DNA from: an uncultured Eubacteriales bacterium
GTDB lineage: Bacteria > Bacillota > Clostridia > Christensenellales > Borkfalkiaceae
Assembly: GCA_900540805.1 (NCBI GenBank)
Contig: UQHL01000018.1
Coordinates: 1 to 63,969 of the forward strand
Length of the DNA: 63,969 nucleotides
Direction: 5' to 3'
Positions 42,715-50,345 of this stretch are shown piece after piece (position 1 is the stretch's first letter; the number at the start of each line of letters is the position of its first letter). The translations under genes and the position numbers were made by a program. The notes under the pieces are model-generated. The model did no database searches. It was not told the DNA's origin and saw only the letters and a program-made list of their open reading frames with translations.

Positions 42715-43701
42715 ATGAAAGACAGTATTACAAACAGCATTATTCAACAAATGCTTTCGGTGTTGGACAATGCACAACTAAAACAGTTGAAAAAGGCAAT
42801 CGAAGCAACGTTAGCAGACTATGAAATAGTAAAATGTGATGATAACAAACAAACTGAAACTGATGAAATAGTAATAGAAAAGTTTCTATCGGCTAAAAGA
42901 GTAGAGGGATGTTCGGAAAAATCGTTGCGCTATTATAAATCTACTATAATGATTATGCTTGGGAAAGTCGAAAAGTCGATAGATCATATTACGACAGACG
43001 ATTTGCGCGAGTATTTAACGGCGTATCAGAGCGAGAAGAATTCAAGCAAAGTAACGATAGACAATATTCGCCGCATTTTATCGAGTTTTTTTTCGTGGCT
43101 TGAAGATGAGGATTATATCTTGAAAAGTCCTGTAAGGCGAATACATAAGGTTCGGGCGGCGGCTACAATTAAGGAAACGTATCCCGACGAAGCACTTGAA
43201 CTTATGCGTGATAACTGTGATAATTTAAGGGATTTGGCTTTAATTGATATACTTTCTTCAACAGGAATGCGAGTTGGCGAACTTGTAAGGTTAAACCGAG
43301 ATGATATAAACTTTGAAGAAAGAGAATGTGTCGTTTTCGGTAAAGGGAGCAAGGAACGAATGGTTTATTTCGACGCACGGACAAAAATTCATCTGCAAAA
43401 TTACCTATCAAGCCGAAAAGATAGCGAAAAAGCCTTGTTTGTGGGCTTAAAAGCACCTTATAAACGGTTATCAATCGCGGCGATAGAGGTTCGATTGCGA
43501 GAACTCGGAAAGCGACTGAGTATTGCAAAAGTTCACCCGCACAAATTTAGGCGAACACTTGCAACGAGAGCGATAGACAAGGGAATGCCGATAGAGCAAC
43601 TGCAACACCTTTTAGGACACGAGCGAATAGATACGACGTTGCAATATGCAATGGTAAAGCAAAGTAACGTAAAAATAGCACATAGGAAGTATATAGGGTA
43701 A
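42715..43701 (+). CDS. Tyrosine recombinase, probable hsdS shuffling enzyme
   Basis: 328 residues. The core-binding domain (about 55-145) precedes the catalytic domain with R in STGMRVGELVRL (about 187), HKFRRTLAT (His and Arg, about 275-280), LGHERIDTT and the nucleophile region LQYAMVKQ (Y about 309). It lies between the expressed hsdS and two half hsdS genes and is separated from the second by 5 bases. Xer-like recombinases in this position invert hsdS cassettes in several Firmicutes. A role in moving the IME is less likely because TnpX fits that job. Confidence 0.9.
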   Translation: MKDSITNSIIQQMLSVLDNAQLKQLKKAIEATLADYEIVKCDDNKQTETDEIVIEKFLSAKRVEGCSEKSLRYYKSTIMIMLGKVEKSIDHITTDDLREYLTAYQSEKNSSKVTIDNIRRILSSFFSWLEDEDYILKSPVRRIHKVRAAATIKETYPDEALELMRDNCDNLRDLALIDILSSTGMRVGELVRLNRDDINFEERECVVFGKGSKERMVYFDARTKIHLQNYLSSRKDSEKALFVGLKAPYKRLSIAAIEVRLRELGKRLSIAKVHPHKFRRTLATRAIDKGMPIEQLQHLLGHERIDTTLQYAMVKQSNVKIAHRKYIG

Positions 43702-43706
43702 TAAAT

Positions 43707-44306
43707 ATGGATATGAAATCAACCATGATTGATAATGGATGGCACGTTCTAAAATTCAGCGATTGCATTGAGCAAATAAGCACCGGATTGAATCCAAGAG
43801 ACAATTTCACGTTAGGTTGCGGAAATATTAAATACATTACTGCAAAAAACTTAACCGAATATGGCTCTATTGATTATTCAAAATGTGCTTTTATTAACGA
43901 AAGGGCTAAAAGACTTATCAATAAAAGATCTCAAATACAAGTCGGGGATATTCTATTTTCAAGCAGAGCACCCATTGGTCATTGTCATTTAATTAAAGAG
44001 AATCCCTTTGATTTTGATATTGGTGAATCTATTTTTTCAATAAGAGTAAAAAAAGACATTGTTTCACCTGAATATCTTTGTTTGTATTTAACAAGTAAGA
44101 ATTATATCAATGCGGCATCAAGATATACTACGGGAAGTATTATTCAGGAAATTAGGATAGCCGATTTACTTGATACAAAAGTAATTGTTCCCCCTATTCT
44201 TGTACAAAATAGTATTGCTAAATGTTTAAGCAGTATTGACAATGTTATACTTTCAAATAATAAGGAAAATGATAATTTAGCAAATCATTCGGCAATGGTT
44301 GCTTGA
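43707..44306 (+). CDS. HsdS half-gene (first recognition domain plus spacer)
   Basis: About 199 residues. One complete recognition domain (VLKFSDCIEQISTGLNPRDNF ... DLLDTKVIVPPILVQNSIAKCLSSIDNVI) followed by the spacer start KENDNLA, which is recombination site C. After the site the frame soon ends because it runs into the inverted half-gene (ANHSAMVA). Inversion between sites C and D would fuse it in frame to the second half-gene and give a full HsdS. Cotranscribed with the recombinase. Confidence 0.82.
   Translation: MDMKSTMIDNGWHVLKFSDCIEQISTGLNPRDNFTLGCGNIKYITAKNLTEYGSIDYSKCAFINERAKRLINKRSQIQVGDILFSSRAPIGHCHLIKENPFDFDIGESIFSIRVKKDIVSPEYLCLYLTSKNYINAASRYTTGSIIQEIRIADLLDTKVIVPPILVQNSIAKCLSSIDNVILSNNKENDNLANHSAMVA
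44267..44281 (+). repeat. hsdS recombination site C
   Basis: AAATGATAATTTAGC, identical to the last 15 bases of site A and in the same reading phase (NDNLA). Direct orientation. Confidence 0.85.
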
Positions 44307-44869
44307 CCGTTCATTAGAAGCGGCAAGAGAAAATCACGCTGTTGTTTTAACTTTTTAGTTTCAAGAAACAACTTTGTCATCGTTTCCATTGCAGGTTTTA
44401 CTATCGAGTTGAACTTTTCGAGTTCTTTTTCCGACGGAATATAGAGATTGACTAAAATAAGGCTGTCTTTTTGTAAGTGCTTTAAGCCCGAACCCGCAAA
44501 AAATGAGTCGTTGATACTACGAATTATACTTTTTAAGTAACAGAACAGGTAGAACGAATATTCACCTTTACCGCACACGCACCAAGTGTCGGTTGAATAC
44601 GCCGCTTTGCCATAGTAACCCTTAATCGTAGCATTACCACCGGTTGATAAATAGCAGTTCATACCGTCAACCAACGCACTCTGCCATTCATTGATTGCTT
44701 CGCCGCTTGTAAAAAACGGATAATCACCCAAAACACCTGTACTATCATTGACTTGAATCGTGGATTTCGGGTGTTCCTGCAAAATATCGCTGATAATTCC
44801 GTTGGGTTTTCGAGTGGCAAACATAAAATCAAAGCAACTCTTTATAACTTGCTGTAAATTATCATTTAT
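44285..44869 (-). CDS. HsdS half-gene, inverted (spacer plus second recognition domain)
   Basis: An ATG gives 179 residues (44285-44824), but the frame stays open upstream to site D and reads INDNLQQVIKSCFDF before the methionine, which is the HsdS central spacer. A recognition domain follows (IISDILQEHPKSTIQVNDSTGVLGDYPFF ...) and ends LLPLLMNGQATIAE like the expressed copy. It is a silent donor cassette. Inversion between sites A and D would join it in frame to the first half of the expressed hsdS (frame checked codon by codon). Confidence 0.82.
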   Translation of the reverse strand: MNDNLQQVIKSCFDFMFATRKPNGIISDILQEHPKSTIQVNDSTGVLGDYPFFTSGEAINEWQSALVDGMNCYLSTGGNATIKGYYGKAAYSTDTWCVCGKGEYSFYLFCYLKSIIRSINDSFFAGSGLKHLQKDSLILVNLYIPSEKELEKFNSIVKPAMETMTKLFLETKKLKQQRDFLLPLLMNGQATIAE

Positions 44870-44877
44870 GGTATAAT
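44855..44877 (-). repeat. hsdS recombination site D with promoter-like extension
   Basis: The reverse complement of 44855-44869 is ATAAATGATAATTTA, identical to 15 bases of site A. As at site B, the copy continues into ATGGTATAAT (TATAAT 44872-44877), reading rightwards toward the gene at 44925. Sites B and D thus share a longer repeat than A and C. Confidence 0.8.
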
Positions 44878-44924
44878 CAATGGAGAACTTTCTCTATGTA
44901 ATATTTCGCTTATAGGAGGCGATT

Positions 44925-45146
44925 ATGGTAACAAGAAAAGAAGATACACCGCAACGTCGTGCAAATCGAAAATATGAGGAAAAGAATAAGGAAAAACGTA
45001 GGGCGAAGTGCGGGAATTTTCAAACGATGATACCGAGAGAACTTTTCGACGAAATAAACGCTTTCCTTAAAGAAAACGGAATGACAAAGGTTGATTTTAT
45101 CCGAGATGGATATGAAGCCTTACGGACAAAAAAGAAAGATAATTAG
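44925..45146 (+). CDS. Small RHH-like protein at the IME right end
   Basis: 73 residues: a very basic N-terminus (RRANRKYEEKNKEKRRAKCGNF) and a ribbon-helix-helix-like part (TMIPRELFDEINAFLKENGMTKVDFIRDGYEAL). Start after TAGGAGGCGATT. It is clearly paralogous to the ICE protein at 56726 (TMIPRDLFEEINEFLAKY). Both are near the recombinase or att end of their element, so a DNA-binding accessory or directionality role is plausible. Unproven. Confidence 0.7.
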   Translation: MVTRKEDTPQRRANRKYEEKNKEKRRAKCGNFQTMIPRELFDEINAFLKENGMTKVDFIRDGYEALRTKKKDN

Positions 45147-45180
45147 GTCTTTTTACAATTAAATATTAGATAAAACGCAG

Positions 45181-45214
45181 AACGGCGCAGTCAAAAATGA
45201 TTGCGTCGTTTTTC
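45181..45214 (+). terminator. Terminator at the IME right end
   Basis: AACGGCGCA (45181-45189) pairs with TGCGTCGTT (45202-45210, one G-U), followed by TTT. It is about 25 bases from the IME border and would stop IME transcripts before the virD4 3' part. Confidence 0.65.
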
Positions 45215-45943
45215 TATCCCTACGGAGCGAATAGGAACGTGAAAATCTTTATCGGCTCGGACGACAGCGAAACGAGAAAAGAGTTTTCGGAGCTTTGCGG
45301 AAACAAGAAAATCAAGCAGTTTTCGGTCAATACCAATGCGGAAAACCCCGCAAGCAGTAACACGGGCGCAACGACGCAACCGCTGATTACGATAGGTATG
45401 CTTGAGCGGTTAAACGGCGACGAAAAGGGCGACGCGATTGTGTCGGTCAGAGGATACGAGCCGATATGGACGGTATTCACGCCGTCGTATGAACTGAAAA
45501 AGGTTTATTTCCCCGAAGGGAAAGCGGCAATCGGAAAACGCGAAGCGGTGCTGTTCGAGAAAGAGAAATACGTTTTCGATATATCGGGCGAGAGCGGACA
45601 GTCAATGGAAGATAAGATTAATGAGGCGATCGAAGAACGCGAAGCCGAGAAAGCGGAAATGCTTGAAAAAGACAAAAAGCGCCGCGTCGCCGAGCTGACG
45701 AAAAAGTGGGACGACGTGGAAGCGGAACTGCAACGCGTGGTAGATAACGTTTGTCATTATCTTGACGGAACGGACGAAAAGGCTCTGCGCCAAGCGTCAT
45801 ACGAAAACAAAGCGCGATTGCTTCTGATGATTACCGAAAACTATCAAAGGAGCATTGCGGACGAAATCAGAGTGGCGGCAGACAAGATACAACTTGAACT
45901 TCTGCCGAAAATGAAAGAATATCAGGAACAAGCCAAAAGATAG
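45197..45943 (+). CDS. VirD4/TraG-like coupling protein, C-terminal part (separated by the IME)
   Basis: Genuine coding starts at about 45236-45239 (N-VKIFIGSDDSETRKEFSELCG); the ATG at 45197 and its first 14 residues belong to the IME end. The segment holds the post-Walker-B part of VirD4 (IGMLERLNGDEKGDAIVSVRG, ELKKVYFPEG) and an acidic coiled coil tail (EAEKAEMLEKDKKRRVAELTKKW). 235 codons from 45239 including the stop. Without IME excision it has no natural start or promoter and should be silent. Confidence 0.88.
   Translation: MIASFFYPYGANRNVKIFIGSDDSETRKEFSELCGNKKIKQFSVNTNAENPASSNTGATTQPLITIGMLERLNGDEKGDAIVSVRGYEPIWTVFTPSYELKKVYFPEGKAAIGKREAVLFEKEKYVFDISGESGQSMEDKINEAIEEREAEKAEMLEKDKKRRVAELTKKWDDVEAELQRVVDNVCHYLDGTDEKALRQASYENKARLLLMITENYQRSIADEIRVAADKIQLELLPKMKEYQEQAKR
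45214..45231. repeat. IME right terminal inverted repeat
   Basis: CTATCCCTACGGAGCGAA, whose reverse complement matches 32396-32413 in 16 of 18 positions. Immediately followed by TAGG and the shared AACG. Confidence 0.8.
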
Positions 45944-45959
45944 CTTGAAAGGAGGAACA

Positions 45960-47597
45960 TTGAAACACAAACATACACTTTTGCTGTCGGCGTTGATGCT
46001 GACGGCATTGACGAGCGTATTTGTCGGAACGGGCGCGACGGCGTATGCCGCCGAGGTCTGTCCGCACGAATACGACGAACATATCATTGAGGCAACCTGC
46101 ACGGAAATGGGTTACACGGAGTACGTTTGCAGTCTTTGCAGCGAAAGTTACAAGGACAACTACACCGAAGCCAAGGGGCATACCTATACCGAAACGGAAA
46201 CGCAGGCGACTTGTACCGAAAAGGGATATATCACTTACGTTTGCGATGATTGCGGATATACCTATACGAGCGTGAACGCGGACGAAACGGGACACGATTT
46301 TGAAAGTATCGTAGTCCAAAGCGATTGCACGCACAAGGGCTATACCGCGCATTTCTGTAAGAATTGCGGTTATGAGTACGTCGATAACTATACGGAAGCG
46401 ACGGGACATACTTTTGCGGAAACGGTCTATGAAGCGACCTGTACGGGCGAGGGATATACGCAGTACGTCTGCGAAGTGTGCGGTTATACCTATAACGCCG
46501 ACGTAACGGAAAAACTTCCCCATACCTACGAAGCGGAAACGGTAGAGCCGACCTGCACCGAGGGCGGATATACGACCTATACCTGTGCGGAGTGCGGCGA
46601 CAGTTACGTTGCGGACGTCACGGAAGCGAAAGGACATTCCTACGTGGAAACGGTAGTAAAACCGACCTGCGTGGCTTACGGATATACCGAACATCTCTGC
46701 TCCGATTGCGGCGACAGATATGTGACGGACTACAAGTATCCCACGGGACACGATTATGTGAAAGAAGTGGTTGAACCTACGGAAACGGAAGTCGGGTACA
46801 CGAAATATACCTGCCAAAACTGCGAATACAGTTATCTTTCGGATTACGTTACGAGCGGCGACGGCGGATATAAGGACATAGAACCCGAACAACCCGCCGA
46901 GCCTGAAACGCCCGATAATCCCGTTGAACCCGGTGAGCCTGCGGAACCCGATAATCCCGACGAACCCGTAACGCCCGACGAGCCTGAAAACCCTGACGAA
47001 CCGGACGTGCCCGACGAGCCTGAAACGCCCGAACAGCCGACCGAGCCTGACGAACACACGCATACATATATCCTTTACTCGGTATTGAGTGAAGAAAACA
47101 AGAATATGAGCGTGGAATATAAGTGCGAATGCGGCGACGAGCGCACGGAGTACGTCAAGGTAGAATTTGCGGGCGAGGACGGAAGCGGAATCGTACTCGT
47201 GCCGGACGAAAACGGCGTGATAGACTTCTCGGACTTGGAGGGAAAATATATGCTCATTGCAACGGACGACACGGGTGAGGAACTGATGATTTACGAGATA
47301 AATCTTGCGCCGAACACGCCCGACGAGCCTGCGGAGCCTGAACAGCCCGACGAACCCGTAACGCCCGACGAGCCGACAAATCCCGATGAACCCGAAACAC
47401 CCGACGAACCTGAAACGCCCGATCATACGGGAGATAAGGAACAGGAAAACGGAGAGCAGGAAGAAAAGAAAACCTCGGCAGCAGCCGTATTACTGCCCAT
47501 TCTGTTTGTTCTCGGAATCGGCGGTGTGGTAACGTTTATCATCATCAAAAAGAAAAAATCCAATAAAAAATCTGAAAACAAAAAGGAGAATCAATAA
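45960..47597 (+). CDS. Surface protein with Cys-x2-Cys repeats, Pro/Glu-rich stalk and C-terminal anchor
   Basis: 545 residues from TTG 45960 (AAAGGAGG upstream). Signal peptide (LLLSALMLTALTSVFVGTGATAYA). About seven tandem repeats of some 38 residues (about 30-300) with the pattern EATCTE.GYT.Y.C..CGY.Y..D.TEA.GH; each has three cysteines and a GH end and could form a small disulfide or zinc knob. Two stalks of Glu-Pro repeats (P-D-E-P units), a beta domain (YILYSVLSEENKNMSVEYKCECG), then a membrane helix (AAAVLLPILFVLGIGGVVTFIII) and a Lys tail without an LPxTG motif. Likely a mating-contact adhesin in the transfer operon. Confidence 0.8.
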   Translation: MKHKHTLLLSALMLTALTSVFVGTGATAYAAEVCPHEYDEHIIEATCTEMGYTEYVCSLCSESYKDNYTEAKGHTYTETETQATCTEKGYITYVCDDCGYTYTSVNADETGHDFESIVVQSDCTHKGYTAHFCKNCGYEYVDNYTEATGHTFAETVYEATCTGEGYTQYVCEVCGYTYNADVTEKLPHTYEAETVEPTCTEGGYTTYTCAECGDSYVADVTEAKGHSYVETVVKPTCVAYGYTEHLCSDCGDRYVTDYKYPTGHDYVKEVVEPTETEVGYTKYTCQNCEYSYLSDYVTSGDGGYKDIEPEQPAEPETPDNPVEPGEPAEPDNPDEPVTPDEPENPDEPDVPDEPETPEQPTEPDEHTHTYILYSVLSEENKNMSVEYKCECGDERTEYVKVEFAGEDGSGIVLVPDENGVIDFSDLEGKYMLIATDDTGEELMIYEINLAPNTPDEPAEPEQPDEPVTPDEPTNPDEPETPDEPETPDHTGDKEQENGEQEEKKTSAAAVLLPILFVLGIGGVVTFIIIKKKKSNKKSENKKENQ

Positions 47598-47600
47598 TCA

Positions 47601-47891
47601 ATGAATACTTTACTTGCAGCAACTACCCTCGACGACAGTTTGCAGGGTATCGTCACCAAATTGCAGTCGCTCATGGACAGCTTTTGGATTTACATCGTTA
47701 TGGCGCTTGCCGCCGTGGTCGTCATTTGGGGCGCATACGTCGGTATCAAGATCGCAATCGCACATAAGAACGAGGAAAAAATCAATGCCCGCGATATGGT
47801 CAAGAACCTTATCATCGGTATCATTATCATCTTCGTAATCGCTATGGGCGCACCCCTTCTCATCAACGGCTTGTCCGCTTGGGTGGGTTAA
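47601..47891 (+). CDS. VirB2-like pilin, copy 1
   Basis: 96 residues. Short N-terminal region, two membrane helices (FWIYIVMALAAVVVIWGAYVGIKIAIA and NLIIGIIIIFVIAMGAPLLING) separated by a charged loop NEEKINARDM. Size and topology are those of VirB2/TrbC-type T4SS pilins of Gram-positive conjugation systems. It has a close paralogue 25 bases downstream and the same module is fused to two larger proteins in the operon. Confidence 0.78.
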   Translation: MNTLLAATTLDDSLQGIVTKLQSLMDSFWIYIVMALAAVVVIWGAYVGIKIAIAHKNEEKINARDMVKNLIIGIIIIFVIAMGAPLLINGLSAWVG

Positions 47892-47915
47892 AAATAAAAG
47901 GAGGATAAAAGGAAT

Positions 47916-48206
47916 ATGAATACTTTACTTGCGGCAACTCTCAACGACAATCTTGCGGAAATCGTAGGAAAACTGCAATCTCTTATGGATTCGTTCTGGA
48001 TCTACATCGTTATGGCTCTTGCGGCGGTGGTCGTCGTATGGGGCGCGTTTGTCGGTATCAAAATCGCAATCGCACATAAGAACGAGGAAAAAATCAATGC
48101 CCGCGATATGGTCAAGAACCTTATCATCGGTATTATCATCATCTTCGTGGTAGCGATGGGCGCACCGCTTCTCATCAACGGTCTTTCCGCTTGGGTGGGC
48201 GCATAA
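47916..48206 (+). CDS. VirB2-like pilin, copy 2
   Basis: 96 residues, nearly identical to copy 1 in both helices and the NEEKINARDM loop; differences cluster in the N-terminal segment (LNDNLAEIVGKLQ versus LDDSLQGIVTKLQ). Start after AAAAGGAGG. A terminator-like hairpin follows at 48233, so the pair may be produced in excess over downstream genes, as expected for a major pilin. Confidence 0.78.
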   Translation: MNTLLAATLNDNLAEIVGKLQSLMDSFWIYIVMALAAVVVVWGAFVGIKIAIAHKNEEKINARDMVKNLIIGIIIIFVVAMGAPLLINGLSAWVGA

Positions 48207-48232
48207 TCGGCACATAGCCGTAACAAAAACGG

Positions 48233-48265
48233 GGGCGGCAGATTTTTTTGCCGCCCTGATTTTTA
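48233..48265 (+). terminator. Hairpin/terminator after the pilin pair
   Basis: GGGCGGCA (48233-48240) pairs with TGCCGCCC (48249-48256), followed by TGATTTTTA. In mid-operon it would cause partial termination and make pilins more abundant than VirB6/VirB4. Confidence 0.8.
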
Positions 48266-48286
48266 TAAAAAAAGCGAGGGTAAAGA

Positions 48287-49132
48287 ATGAATTTAGAAAA
48301 CAACAAAAATAAAACAACGCCCCTCGTTCTTGTAATACTGCTCGTATTATTTGCTTTCGTGTTCGGTGGAGGGACTGTTGTTGCAAATGCGGAAGCAGTC
48401 GCGGAAACTACATCGGTACAGGAAGTTATCGACAACAGCATATTTGTAACGTTCAGAAAAGGGGATAACGAAAGCCGAGGGAAATACATGGTGGCTTGCT
48501 ATTTTGTGCCTATGGAATACTACGATTCGAGTTATACATACGGAGTCGTGATTTTTCCCAAAGACTACGGCATCAAGCACGGGTTAGTAAGCGATTATCT
48601 GCGCGTTGCAGAAGAAAACGGCGTCGTGGTAATCAATATAGTAGCGATAAAAGGCATTACCGAACCTAACGGATACGGTTTTAATTTCGGGATTACGAAT
48701 ATTTACGAGTCGAACTTATCACGCACGTTTACCTTTATATTTTATGCAAAGGACGCAGACGGAAATATAGCGTATGCAGTTCCGCAGTTTGCGGATTACA
48801 GCAGTTTACAAGCAGGAGAGATGACAACGGAAGAATTGATTCAAAAAGCAGAACAAGCCAATGACGTGCAAAGCAGTTTTCGTTCAATCGTTCTGAAACT
48901 CCAAGAACTTATAGATTCGGTTTGGATATACGTTGTAATAGCGTTTTCTTCCGTTGTCGCAGTATGGGGCGCATATATAGGAATCAGAGTAACCGTTGCA
49001 AAGAAGAACGAAGAAAAAATCAATGCAAGAGGTATGGTAAAACAACTTGCGGTAGGCATAATCGTTATGTTTGTTTTGGCAATGGGAACTCCGCTTGTGA
49101 TAAACGGACTCTCGCATTGGGTAACTTGGTAG
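48287..49132 (+). CDS. Extracellular domain fused to a VirB2-like pilin module
   Basis: 281 residues. N-terminal signal/membrane segment (LVLVILLVLFAFVFGGG), an extracellular domain of about 150 residues (35-185) with no recognised family, and a C-terminal pilin module (about 200-281) containing SVWIYVVIAFSSVVAVWGAYIG, the loop NEEKINARGM and GTPLVINGLSHWV, clearly homologous to the stand-alone pilins. It could be a minor or tip pilin presenting its N-terminal domain. Start after GCGAGGGTAAAG. Confidence 0.72.
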   Translation: MNLENNKNKTTPLVLVILLVLFAFVFGGGTVVANAEAVAETTSVQEVIDNSIFVTFRKGDNESRGKYMVACYFVPMEYYDSSYTYGVVIFPKDYGIKHGLVSDYLRVAEENGVVVINIVAIKGITEPNGYGFNFGITNIYESNLSRTFTFIFYAKDADGNIAYAVPQFADYSSLQAGEMTTEELIQKAEQANDVQSSFRSIVLKLQELIDSVWIYVVIAFSSVVAVWGAYIGIRVTVAKKNEEKINARGMVKQLAVGIIVMFVLAMGTPLVINGLSHWVTW

Positions 49133-49142
49133 GAGGAGCAAA

Positions 49143-50345
49143 ATGCTTATATTTTTTCAAGAATTATGCTTGCTTCTTTTTCTGTGGCTGTTAAAACTCG
49201 TTGACGGACTGATGGAAATTTTCTCTGCGATAGCAGGCGTTACTGACGTGACCTATCGCGGCGAGAGAGTGAATATCATCGAATTTCTCGCAGGCGACAA
49301 TACGGTAAACACGATTTTTTGGTGTATTTTCATTTTGGCGATCGGATTGACTTGCGTCTTTACGATTGCCGCGCTTATCAAGAATATGATAACGAGCCAA
49401 AGAAACGTATCGACGATCGTCGGGAAATTCTTTCTCGCGCTGCTCGGCACAATGGCAATGCTCGCCGTTGTGTTCCTGATTATTCTGATTTCCAATTCGC
49501 TTTTGGTTCTCGTGTCAGAGATATTCCAGATCGGCAATACGACGAAATTATCGAGCGCGTTGTTCAACGCTTGCGCGGGAGAATGGATCAACGGCTATTC
49601 GGTGTCGGAGTTTGATATATCACGGCTCGGAGTGAGAGAGATTTTCGGGGACTACACGACAGGTTTCGTATTCCCTGACGAATGGCGTTACAACGGCATG
49701 GTAAATCCCGACGCGTTCTTGTATCTGCCGTCGCTGATCGCGGGTATCGCGCTTGCGATTTCTCTTATCGTGGCGATATTGAACCTTGCAAAGCGCGTGT
49801 ACGAAATTATCTTTATGTACTTTGTAATGCCGCTTTCGATGTCAACGCTTTCGCTTGACGACGGCGCGAGGTTCAAGGTTTGGAGAGAAACGTTCATTAC
49901 GAAAATCGTCCTTGCCTACGGCACGGTGTTCTCGGTCAATATCTTCGTTTTGCTTTTGCCGATGATAACCAAAATGCACGTCGACGGAGTGAGCGGATTC
50001 GGGAACGCAATGTTTTTAATCTTTATGATCGTGGGCGGGGCAATGGTAATTCCGGCAGGGCAAGCGTTGTTTGCAAAACTGTTCGGACAAGCGGACGATA
50101 TGCACGCGGGCGGAAATTTCCTGCGCTCGGCGTTCTACGGCTCGCGCATGGTCGGTGCGGCAACGTTCGGGTTGGCGCACAAGATTATTCACGGCGGCGT
50201 CGGAATCGGGAAAACGATAGCAGGTCACAAAAAAGGAAAAAGCGGGGGCGACAGTTCGGATAAATATTCCGAAGAAAAGTCATCGACCGGAACAAGCGAA
50301 GAAACAACGGAAAATTCGGATAGCGGAGGTGAAAGCACAGAATGA
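49143..50345 (+). CDS. VirB6/TrbL-like polytopic membrane protein
   Basis: 400 residues with about six membrane helices (for example ELCLLLFLWLLKLVDG, NTIFWCIFILAIGLTCVFTIAALI, FFLALLGTMAMLAVVFLIILI, LIAGIALAISLIVAILNLA, VFSVNIFVLLLPMI, AMFLIFMIVGGAMVIPAGQA), a Gly-rich segment and a long Ser/Glu-rich cytoplasmic tail. Size, topology and position immediately before VirB4 fit the channel component VirB6/TrbL/PrgH. Its end overlaps the VirB4 start (ATGA). Confidence 0.8.
   Translation: MLIFFQELCLLLFLWLLKLVDGLMEIFSAIAGVTDVTYRGERVNIIEFLAGDNTVNTIFWCIFILAIGLTCVFTIAALIKNMITSQRNVSTIVGKFFLALLGTMAMLAVVFLIILISNSLLVLVSEIFQIGNTTKLSSALFNACAGEWINGYSVSEFDISRLGVREIFGDYTTGFVFPDEWRYNGMVNPDAFLYLPSLIAGIALAISLIVAILNLAKRVYEIIFMYFVMPLSMSTLSLDDGARFKVWRETFITKIVLAYGTVFSVNIFVLLLPMITKMHVDGVSGFGNAMFLIFMIVGGAMVIPAGQALFAKLFGQADDMHAGGNFLRSAFYGSRMVGAATFGLAHKIIHGGVGIGKTIAGHKKGKSGGDSSDKYSEEKSSTGTSEETTENSDSGGESTE

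Larger units (their letters stand above)
32390..45239 (+). mobile_element. Integrative mobilizable element (IME) inserted in the coupling protein gene
   Basis: About 12.85 kb between two copies of AACG (32390-32393 and 45236-45239). Exact joining restores the virD4-like frame. The ends carry an 18-bp inverted repeat with two mismatches. Content: candidate oriT, mobC, relaxase, nested mob gene, tnpW, TnpX-like serine recombinase, XRE regulator, type I restriction-modification with shufflable specificity genes, tyrosine recombinase, RHH-like protein. The right half is visibly more AT-rich than the ICE around it. It lacks its own type IV secretion genes and must use a helper ICE. Confidence 0.9.

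Noticed and set aside
42715..43701. Tyrosine recombinase as integrase of the IME
   Set aside because: It lies mid-element between hsdS cassettes with matching inverted sites, while the TnpX-like protein and symmetrical ends explain integration.
32390..45239. GA dinucleotide core for the IME, as in Tn4451/Tn5397
   Set aside because: GA at 32393 and 45229 fall in different codon phases and joining there gives a stop codon; AACG/AA restores the gene and is the palindrome centre.
46849..47272. Possible CRISPR-like or tandem DNA array
   Set aside because: The periodicity is codon-level (P-D-E-P repeats of the surface protein stalk) without conserved spacers; no cas genes in the window.
45867..47426. 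519-codon reverse frame opposite the Cys-repeat surface protein
   Set aside because: Created by the repetitive codons of the forward gene; composition is repetitive Arg/Phe/Val/Gly, with no start signal.
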